Below are positions 56,714 to 64,000 of a DNA stretch of 64,000 nucleotides, piece after piece. The notes beneath the pieces are model-generated. The model was not told the DNA's origin. It ran no database searches and saw nothing but the letters and a program-made list of their open reading frames with translations. The position numbers were made by a program, and so were the translations under genes. Within the stretch, counting starts at the first letter, position 1. The number at the start of each line of letters is the position of its first letter. The stretch is taken from NCBI RefSeq assembly GCF_019112545.1, contig NW_025064880.1, positions 2,703,295 to 2,767,294 on the forward strand, read 5' to 3'. Source of the stretch: Guyanagaster necrorhizus (taxonomy: Eukaryota > Basidiomycota > Agaricomycetes > Agaricales > Physalacriaceae).

Positions 56714-59700
56714 TTAATTAAGGGAGAGTTCATAATCATGTATGGCTTTGTTGGCGTTCATGTATTTTTCGTTGACCCACTGATTGGATTCCGGGCCATA
56801 ACCCTTCCAACTGACGAGATAATCAACGGTCGTCGTCATTCCCCCTCCTTTGGCTTTTGTTCGTCGTATTTTATGATTGAGGATGTGATCAATTTCGAAA
56901 TGTTCCTCGTCGTTGATCAGGTCCGGGGGTGGGGGAGGTGGCCGTTCCTGGTTAGGGAAGGCTGGTGCGATATAGGGGTTCAATAAAGTTTCGTTGAAAA
57001 CATCGTGGATTTTCCAGGTCTGTGGTAGCCGTAGTTTGTAAGCGCTTGGTCCAATGGCCTTTATTACGGTGAAGGGGCCGGTTCGCTTGTCGTCCAGTTT
57101 CTTTTTCGGACGTGGCAAATGGAGGTTCGTTGTGTCTAGCCATACCTTATCATTTGGTTGATAGGTATGGTTTGGGTGCTGATGTTTATCGTACGTTCTC
57201 TTCATCGTTATTGCGGCCTTCTCCAATGCTGCTTTTGTTTCATTATGAATTTTTCCCATCTCGGCCGCGAAGTCAGAGGATGCCGGTGTAGTCGTTCGGA
57301 GACGACTCGTTTGAGTGATGTAGGGGTGGCGGCCATGATTTACGAAGAATGGGGTTTTTCCCGTTGCAGAGTGTACTCGGTTGTTATGTTGAAAGCCGGC
57401 AAGTGCCAGCCATTCGGTCCAATCGTCCTGGTGGTAATTAATGAAAAGACGCAAGTATTTTTCGATTTCCTGGTTGACGCGCTCCGTTTGCCCGTCCGTT
57501 TGCGGGTGATAGGCTGTAGACGCGTTTTGCTTGATATTTAGGATGCGGTATAAGTCTGTGATGAACTTTGAGACAAATTGAGGGCCCCTGTCGGAAATGA
57601 TGACTTGGGGCATCCCATATTTGGCGTATACCTCATCACGTAGGATTTTGGCCCATCCTTCAGAATTTAATTCCGTAGAACACGGAATTGGGACGATGGC
57701 CTTGGAGAAGCGGTCTACTATGACGAGAATTGCGTCATAGCCGTTACATTCGGGCAGACCGGTGATCATGTCGACGGAAATGTGTGTCCATGGGGTAGAG
57801 GGCACCTCATTGGGGTGTAGCGGTGCCGCCCGTGCTTGCGTCGAGGACTTTCCCCGTTGACATGTTTCGCAAGCTTTCACATAGGCTGTGATGTCGTTCC
57901 CCATTTTTGGCCACCAATATTCTCGTAGGACGAGCTCTTTGGTCTTGGCTATGCCCGGGTGTCCAGCCGTTATATGGTCGTGATAAATGGTGATGATTTT
58001 GCCGCGTAGTTGTTGGTCTCAGGGTATGTAGATCCGTCCATCATAATGAATTAGGCCTCCTTCCTTTGTCATTCCTCGTTCATGATTAAGTGAAGGGGCT
58101 ACCCTTTGATCCCACTTGTGGGTATCCCGTGTCGTGCTTTTGATTTGCTCGTGTATCTCCTCCTCTGTCGGCATTACCATGGCGCGGAAGTGTTCCGGCC
58201 TTAGTAGTGTCACTCCTTCATTATCCGTGCTTCCCTGATCGTGATCGGATCGCCGGCTCAGTAGGTCGGCCTTCTTGTTCGCCGTTCCTGCCTTGTGATG
58301 AAGGGTGTATTGATACTGGCTAAGCTCCGTTACCCAGCGGGCTTGTCGTCGATTGAGCTTTTGGGGTTGTCGGAAGTATCGTAGATTCTGGTGGTCTGTC
58401 CAGACCTCGAACACCTCTTCGGCCCCGATAAGATAATGTCACCATTCTTCCAGGGCGAGCATGATGGCAAGTAATTCCTTGTCGTAGATTTCATAGTTTC
58501 GTTCTGTGACGGTCAGGGCCTTGGAGAGGAAGGCCACGGGCCACCATTTCCCGTCCTGCTCTTGAGAGAGAACAGCCCCTATCGCCCCCTCGCTTGAGTT
58601 GGCTTCTACCCTGAACCTCCCCTCCTGGGTTGGGATGGCCAACACAACATCTTCCGCCAATCGCTTCTTGAGATTTGTAAAGGCATTCTGTTGAGAGGGG
58701 CCCCAGTTCCAGGGTGTGTTGCCCGTTAATTGTGTCATTGGGCGGACTATTTTGCTATAGTCGCGAATGAATCGTCGGTAGAAGTTTGTGAACCCGAGGA
58801 ATGATTGTAATTCCCTTTTTTTGCTGGGCTCCGGCCACTCGGTAACTCCCGCCACCTTTACTGGATCCATTCGAATGCTCCCTTCGCTGATGATTACTCC
58901 GAGGTATTCCGTTTCTAATACCTCGAACTCGCACTTCTCCGCTTTGAGGAACAATTTGTGTTTCCTCATGAGGGCTAGCACTTTTCGTACTAGGCTACGA
59001 TGCTCCTCTTTCGTTTTGGACATGATCAGGATGTCGTCTAGGTAGATCGTTACCTTTCCAGTGGAGATGAGATCCCTGAAGATATCGTTCATCATCCATT
59101 GAAAGGTGGCCGGGGAATTTGTGAGTCCAAAGAACATCACGGTTGGTTCGAATAACCCTCGGTTGGTGCGAAAAGCGGCCTTCCATTCGTCTCCCTCCTT
59201 GATTCGGACGTTGTTGTACCCCCACCATACGTCGAGTTTAGTGTAGTATTTGGCACCCCATAGTTTGTCCATTAACTCCGAGATCAGGGGTAATGGATAA
59301 CGATTTTTAATCGTCATCTCATTGAGTTTTCGGTAGTCTTGGACCGGTTGGAGTTTTCCATCTTTTTTTTTGATGAAGAAGAAAGGGGATGCCATGGGGG
59401 ATTTCGAGGGGCGGATCCGACCACTTGATAGGTTCTCGTCCAGGAACTTGTCAAGTTCCTGTTGTTCGTAATGCCCGAGTGGGTAGGTCTTGCAATCCAG
59501 GTTGGTGTTGGCATTGGGAATCAGCTCGATCGCATGATCCCAGGGTTTCGGAGCTGGTAGTTCATCGAAGCTCTCCTTTTCGAACAGGTCCCTGTAGTCT
59601 CGGGCCCACTCGGGTACCATCTCCTCAAACGTCTTCTCTTCCTTTCCTTGATTGGCCTTGGCGGCCAAGTCGTTTGCATGATGGACGGCTCGTATGTGGA

Positions 59701-60610
59701 TCTCCTTTTCAAGGTCCACCGCCAGTATGGTTTTCCCGTCTTCCATCTCTTCATCCCACCGATCTTCAGGATCCTCGTCCGGCAATTCGAATGGTATCTT
59801 TCTACATCTGCACCGGGCGAAAGTGATCCGGCCGGTTTTCCAATTGATTAGCGGATTGTGGCGAATCAACCAGTCATGACCGAGGAAGAGTTCTTTCGTC
59901 CCGAGATCCGTCACCGCCAGGTCGATTCGTTCGGAGTGGTCTCCGATAGTCAACCTGAGTTCGACGAATTCGGTGATGGATCCGGCTTGGTTCTTCGTTC
60001 TGTCAGCGTTATATACCGGTATTGGGGCTGCCGTCGCCCTGGTGGGGAGCTGATGCTTGTCGACGAAAGCTTGATTGATCGAGCTCCCTGTGCAGCTGCT
60101 GTCGATCAGGGCGGTTACCTGATGGGTGGCTCGGGAGGTCAATACTTCGATCTGCCCCGTCGTGGTTAGATCTCGTCCGGGGGTTTTGGCTCGTAGAATG
60201 TATTTTTTGGGCCCATGGAGTTCATCCAACCACTCTAGGGCGCGATTGCGTTCGGCCTTCTTGATTCCTTCGATTAATTCATCCACTACTTCTTCCGTTC
60301 TTGCCTGGTGTATCCAATTTCGGAGTATGGCTTTTGCTGCTGCTTCGTTTTTTGCTTCCTTGATGGCCCTCCAGGTCCATTCGGTGTCGAATGGTTTTAG
60401 CCATGTGGTGGGACCCTCTGTCCCTGTTCGACCCGTAGGTGTTTGAGTGTTGTTTTTCTTTTGCGATTCAATGGTGCGTTTTGTAAACGAGTCGGGTATA
60501 TTCGAATGCGTAGTAAACATAGATGTAACTACAGAGACATTGTTAGTCCGACTAGCGGCTGTTGTTGACCCACCATCTGATTTTTTGGCCAGTCCAATGG
60601 AATCGCTCAT
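56714..60610 (-). pseudogene. Gypsy pol polyprotein with two in-frame stops and active-site changes
   Basis: About 1300 codons from MSDSIGLAKKS (60610). The aspartic protease block reads ALIDSSCTGSSI, where the family has D-S/T-G, so the Gly is Ser. RT has TIYLDDILIM (intact YLDD) but LDVWWGYN where the consensus is LDVRWGYN. RNase H has VEANSSEGAIGA with Asn for the first catalytic Asp. Stops are at 58439-58441 (after LALEEW) and 58019-58021 (after GRIYIP). The integrase keeps its D,D,E (SVDMITG, SDRGPQF, QTERVNQE). The C-terminal chromodomain (FEIDHILNHKIRR...YLVSWKGYGPESNQWV) would target H3K9me chromatin. Frames are otherwise continuous. Confidence 0.93.
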
Positions 60611-63600
60611 TGGCTGGCCTCGCCTTTTACCTCCTCGATCTTGGTTTCCTTTCCAAGATCTTCTTCTTCCTTCTGGAGTTCGGCGATCTGTGCCCGTATG
60701 TCTTCTCGGGTTCTTTTCTTCTTCGGGCAATCCTTTGCCATGTGTCCCTTTTGCCCACAGTTAAAGCATTTTCCCTCCTTCTTCATGCGGTCAATGTCCA
60801 TCGGCTTTCCGGTCCCGGTATAAGTTGTGCCGGTCCCGGTCTTTTGTGCGCTGTATGAGGGGGTGGGGTTCGACAGGGAGCCCGAGGTTTTTCCAGCAGT
60901 TTGCCCCGGCTTGTTCGGGGTTGGCAGGGTCGACTTTTTGGAGTAATCTTGCAGTGTCGTTGCCTCCGCTTTCTGCCTTTGTCGCTCCTTATACATCTCG
61001 ATGATCCGTTTCTTCCATTTGTCGTATCCCACAGGCATCAGCATCTTGACACCCATGGCCGAGATCATCGTGAGGTATGAGGAGGGGACTCCTCATTTGA
61101 GCGCCTCCACCATCCTTCCGTCGTTTGCAGTATCATCCCTGATTCCGGCGAGCTTCGCAAGTCGTTCTAGTTCGTCGAAGTAGTCTGTGGCCGCCTTATC
61201 TCCCATTTTGTATTCCTTGATTTTTTGCTTGTGTACTTCCTGTACCGCGGGATCAATGAATTTGTCGTTTAGCATTCGTTTGAACACCGGCCACGAGGGA
61301 TATCGGTAATGCTCTCTGGTGGTGGAACGGAAGTTTGGGGAGATCAGGATCCACCACGTCTTCGCTTTGTCCTCTAGGTACGAGGTAGCGAAGGCGACCT
61401 TGTTCATATCGGTGCCAATGTACCCGATATAAACCTCGAAGTATTGTTCGCAGTCCACCAGGAATCGGTCGATGTCATCCGAGGCCCCTTTAAAGGGGCG
61501 GGGCTTTCGAAGAAGATCAGGGTGACATGCTAAGACGTTGGCATTGGCCGGAAGTGCGCCCATCGGGTTGGGCCATTCGCCAAATGGCGGTTGTTTCCAT
61601 TCTGTCGGTGGTCCGGGGAAAGAGTGCAAGGAGTTGTCGTCCGCGACTGGGCTTCCCTTTGGGTCGATGACCCGGACAATTACTCCATCCCGCACCGTAA
61701 ATCCGAGGCGGACCGCTTCAGGATCATCCCGAATGGGGTCTTTCCCGCTCGATTCTGCTTGGTCCGGGGGAGGCTGTCCGCCGAGGAGCCGACTTCCTTT
61801 GCCGGTCCAAGGGTTTCGGGTCTGAGCGGCTTGCCATGCCGGTCGGTTTCTTGTGCGGATAAGCCGTGAAGCCGTACTTCGGATGGACGGGTTGTCGTCG
61901 GCCCAGCTCCGAATAGAGGGGGCGACGTAAACGGCTCGTCTTGGTGGAACAGGGGGGGTACGCGGCATTGGTGCCGGTTCCTTTGGTTTGTCGGGCCGAT
62001 ACGGAGGTATCGGCACGAGAGGGTCTTCCGGGTGTCGTCGCCCGTATTCCCTCCATGCGTATTCTGTCGCGGCATACTGTAGAATTTTTTCTTTTTCAGT
62101 TCCTGCCGCATACCTGTACTCAAGTCCTAAGGACGTCGCTTGCCAGCGCGCGTCCTGCCATAGATAATTTCTCCCCTGCTCGTACAATTCCTGATATTCT
62201 TTGCCCCTGGCCCTCTCAATTTCCTCCTGCAGTGCTTCTTCGTCTGTATCCTCTCCTGCTCGCTCCAGCCGTCGCCGATATGGATCGTCACTGTCCTCGT
62301 CGTCCTCCTCGTCGCCCTCGTCCCCGCTGCCCTCTCCCTCGAGGAGGGAACTGACGGGCTGGCCGTAGATGGACGGTTCGAGAGGACGAAGGGTCGTCGG
62401 GGACCCGTCCGTTGACTTGGGTGCTGGGCCCGTCGTCTCCTCGATCGCTGGTTCGGGTGATGGGAGGGCTTCTAAGCCGGCTGTAGCGCGTTCCTCCGCG
62501 TGCTCTCGTCTCCTCCAATTCTCGGCTATAGCGGCTGAAGAGTCGCTGGAACTCGGGGTTAAGGAACTGTCGAGCGACCCTGCTACCCAGGAATCGCTGG
62601 AGAGCCCTGTCGGAGACGTGGGCATTGTCGGGTACTCGGAGCCCGTAGGCTCCGAGTATGGAGTCGGCGTCTGATGAAATGGTGTCGGTGTGGGCGGGAT
62701 ATTCAAGGTCGACAGTTCGGGGCTCTCCCGTCCTTCCACGTCGGATGGCCTCGTCCCAGCTGACGATGCTGGCAGGCCCCATCCATGGGTCGTCCTCTGA
62801 GTCGGGCTCCCTGAAAGGGGATCCAGAATTGGTACAGAGCTCATACTCCCTCGGGGAGGCTGACCCCATCCTCTCGATCTCCTCTCTCCTTCTCTGTGCT
62901 CGTCCTTGTCGGTCGTACTCTGCGGCTTCATACTGCTCGCGGGCCTCCTCTCGGACGTAGTCGGCAAGCTCCTCCTGAGTTCGCCTGATATCTTCCTCCC
63001 GCTCTCGGTTCTGCTGCTGCTGTCTGACTGCTTCGTCATAGTCGAAGGGGACACTAAGGTCCCACTCCGGGAATATCCTCTGGATGATTCTTCTTGTGGC
63101 GGCCCTTCCCCTCTCGCTGGCAGTTCCATCCTCTGGCTCGCTTCCCACATGGAGGTGCCGATATGGGTCTCCTGCTGCGGAGATGGCGATGTCCGCGTTG
63201 TCGTAGTCAGGATGGATATCCCTTCCTTGCGGGTTGTCAACCCCCAGCCTGCTGACGGATGGACTGGATCCGGAGTTGGGCTCGGTGGGGGTTTCGGGGG
63301 GGTTCTGGGGGGGGTCGGGACTTTCGTGGGGTCCCGTAGCCATCCGAGCGGCATCAAGGGAGTCCCGAGCACAGTTTCCAATCCCTGAGGGAATTGGGGA
63401 GGCAGAATGCTCGGGGGAGACGGCCGGAGTGACGTAGTTGGAGACCTCGGCGGGCTCCTGAGCGACGTTCGTCGTCCACGGGTTCCGGAACCCTGTGAGG
63501 GCAGGGTGGCGGTCTCCGTTGTTTCGTCGAATGGGGCGTCGGGGTCCTTCTTCCTCGTGAAGGCTCCCCGAATCCGGGTTGCTATTCCCGGCTTCTGGTA

Positions 63601-63651
63601 TGGGTCCCCCTTGCGGGAAGAAGGACGTTCTGGCGGAGGGGGGGATGTCAT
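60607..63651 (-). pseudogene. Gypsy gag polyprotein with one in-frame stop
   Basis: The frame runs about 1014 codons from MTSPPPPERPSSRKG. The N-terminal 450 residues are Ser/Pro/Thr-rich and disordered-looking. The retrotransposon gag domain (RPFKGASDDIDRFLVDCEQY... WPVFKRMLNDKF... DYFDELERLAKLAGI) follows at about residues 715-850. A TGA at 61093-61095 follows EALK, where related elements usually continue. The remainder holds the zinc knuckle CFNCGQKGHMAKDC and a Lys/Glu-rich tail ending at the TGA at 60607-60609, which overlaps the pol ATG. Residues 1-455 overlap the frame at 63868-62288. Confidence 0.88.
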
Positions 63652-63868
63652 GGAAAGAAAGGTCCAGGGTTACGTTGCGTAGTATTTGTTGGATGTGTTG
63701 GAACGCTTGATAGTGCCTGACTATCCAAGCTGCTACTGATTGACGTCCGCGACAGAGGGTGATGATGGCTAGAAGACCGAGCAATGTTCCGATGATGGAA
63801 GCTATTAGCTCAAAGAAGTCGTGATTGAGGTCTGCAGTTGTTACTGGCGGCATTCGGTTTCTCAGCAC
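62288..63868 (-). CDS. Overlapping upstream ORF of the gypsy element (526 codons), unknown function
   Basis: This frame begins 41 nt inside the 5' LTR, before gag, and overlaps gag for 1364 bp in another frame. It starts MLRNRMPPVTTADLNHD and has one predicted TM helix (ELIASIIGTLLGLLAIITLC). A long acidic, Gln/Glu/Arg-rich coiled segment (QQQQNREREEDIRRTQEELA) follows, then SDRALQRFLGSRVARQFLNP and FQRLFSRYSRELEETRARGG, and an Arg/Gly-rich tail (RGRGQRGRGRRGGRRGQ). It has no stop codon although gag and pol have three. The composition looks like a real protein rather than a chance frame, but I recognise no family. It may be the first protein translated from the element, with gag reached by leaky scanning. 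Confidence 0.55.
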   Translation of the reverse strand: MLRNRMPPVTTADLNHDFFELIASIIGTLLGLLAIITLCRGRQSVAAWIVRHYQAFQHIQQILRNVTLDLSFHDIPPSARTSFFPQGGPIPEAGNSNPDSGSLHEEEGPRRPIRRNNGDRHPALTGFRNPWTTNVAQEPAEVSNYVTPAVSPEHSASPIPSGIGNCARDSLDAARMATGPHESPDPPQNPPETPTEPNSGSSPSVSRLGVDNPQGRDIHPDYDNADIAISAAGDPYRHLHVGSEPEDGTASERGRAATRRIIQRIFPEWDLSVPFDYDEAVRQQQQNREREEDIRRTQEELADYVREEAREQYEAAEYDRQGRAQRRREEIERMGSASPREYELCTNSGSPFREPDSEDDPWMGPASIVSWDEAIRRGRTGEPRTVDLEYPAHTDTISSDADSILGAYGLRVPDNAHVSDRALQRFLGSRVARQFLNPEFQRLFSRYSRELEETRARGGTRYSRLRSPPITRTSDRGDDGPSTQVNGRVPDDPSSSRTVHLRPARQFPPRGRGQRGRGRRGGRRGQ

Positions 63869-63895
63869 AATTGGGCTTGAGAAAGGGAAGGTGAA

Positions 63896-63908
63896 AGCTT
63901 CGAGCTAA
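63896..63908 (-). other. Primer-binding site, self-priming type
   Basis: One base inside the 5' LTR border the minus strand reads TTAGCTCGAAGCT, which does not begin with the TGG expected for a tRNA 3' end. It is perfectly complementary to the predicted RNA 5' end within the LTR (56409-56397). Confidence 0.6.
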
Positions 63909-63909
63909 T

Positions 63910-64000
63910 TGTTAAGCCCAAGCGTCACGTGAACTGATACACGTGATAAACAGGTGTTCCTTCGCACTTCGAGGAATCACCTGAGTTCACTATATGTATA
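63910..64000 (-). repeat. Gypsy 5' LTR (partial, 91 bp in window)
   Basis: It begins TGTTAAGCCCAAGCGTCACG, as at 56247, and is cut by the window end. Confidence 0.92.

Larger units (their letters stand above)
56247..64000 (-). mobile_element. Ty3/gypsy chromovirus, 5' LTR truncated by the window edge
   Basis: The 3' LTR is 56247-56680 (434 bp, TGTTAAGCCC to TCGTAACA). A polypurine tract (GAGGGGGTAA on the minus strand) adjoins at 56681-56690. gag (63651-60607) and pol (60610-56714) are on the minus strand, preceded by an overlapping third frame (63868-62288). The second LTR begins at 63910 and is cut at 64000, identical over the 91 bp seen. Pol order is protease-RT-RNase H-integrase-chromodomain, typical of fungal chromoviruses. 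All damage seen in the long frames is point nonsense or missense; there is no frameshift. Confidence 0.95.

Noticed and set aside
57158..57541. Plus-strand frame opposite the integrase.
   Set aside because: It is antisense to a well-conserved integrase core and has no start context or homology.
62906..63388. Plus-strand 160-codon frame and similar antisense frames in the gypsy element.
   Set aside because: These are shadows of low-stop, GC-rich gag coding sequence on the other strand; no domain is present.

Overview
The window is nuclear DNA of a filamentous basidiomycete, most likely an Agaricomycete. The genes are cut by many introns of about 45-60 bp with GT-AG ends. The gene families are mushroom-type: multi-exon P450s, a GH30 endo-beta-1,6-galactanase-like enzyme, an SSU1-type sulfite pump, F-box proteins, small multi-TM orphan proteins and a Kre9-like GPI protein. 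Both large transposons, a Ty1/copia and a chromodomain Ty3/gypsy, are fungal types.

Layout. (1) 0-30 kb is a genic block: an orphan 7-TM protein (+), GH30 (-), DHA1-type MFS transporter 1 (-), multi-TM orphan protein A (-), its paralogue B (+), SSU1 (-), P450-1 (+), MFS transporter 2 (+), an F-box protein (+), P450-2 (-) and a deleted P450 relic (-). The MFS genes, the multi-TM genes and the P450s are local duplicates, and most pairs are inverted relative to each other. (2) 30-36 kb, with relics at 10-13 kb and 47.7-48.1 kb, carries a repeated unit that encodes very small putative secreted peptides. Two units form a large inverted repeat. (3) 36.3-41.1 kb is a copia element with near-identical 147-bp LTRs, a 5-bp target duplication and five in-frame stop codons. 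(4) 33-46 kb is studded with at least nine copies of a tRNA-like, SINE-like repeat. (5) 46.2-47.4 kb is an intact Gfo/Idh/MocA oxidoreductase. (6) 48.7-53.3 kb is a strongly CpG-poor block with decayed F-box/LRR sequence and tRNA genes (Gly, Leu) among shortened tRNA-like relics. (7) 54.7-55.5 kb is a Ser-rich GPI protein, followed by an intron-containing tRNA-Thr. (8) 56.2-64 kb is a chromovirus whose 5' LTR runs off the window.

The most notable observations are: a 1.36-kb stretch of the gypsy element open in two frames of the same strand; a 13-nt match between its primer-binding site and a predicted transcript start 34 nt from a TATA-like box (Tf1-type self-priming); an ATGA gag-stop/pol-start overlap; inactivation of both retroelements purely by nonsense changes that look like C-to-T/G-to-A transitions; and the small-peptide gene family. 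I see no core biosynthetic enzyme (PKS, NRPS, terpene synthase), so the P450s and transporters are not called a metabolite cluster.
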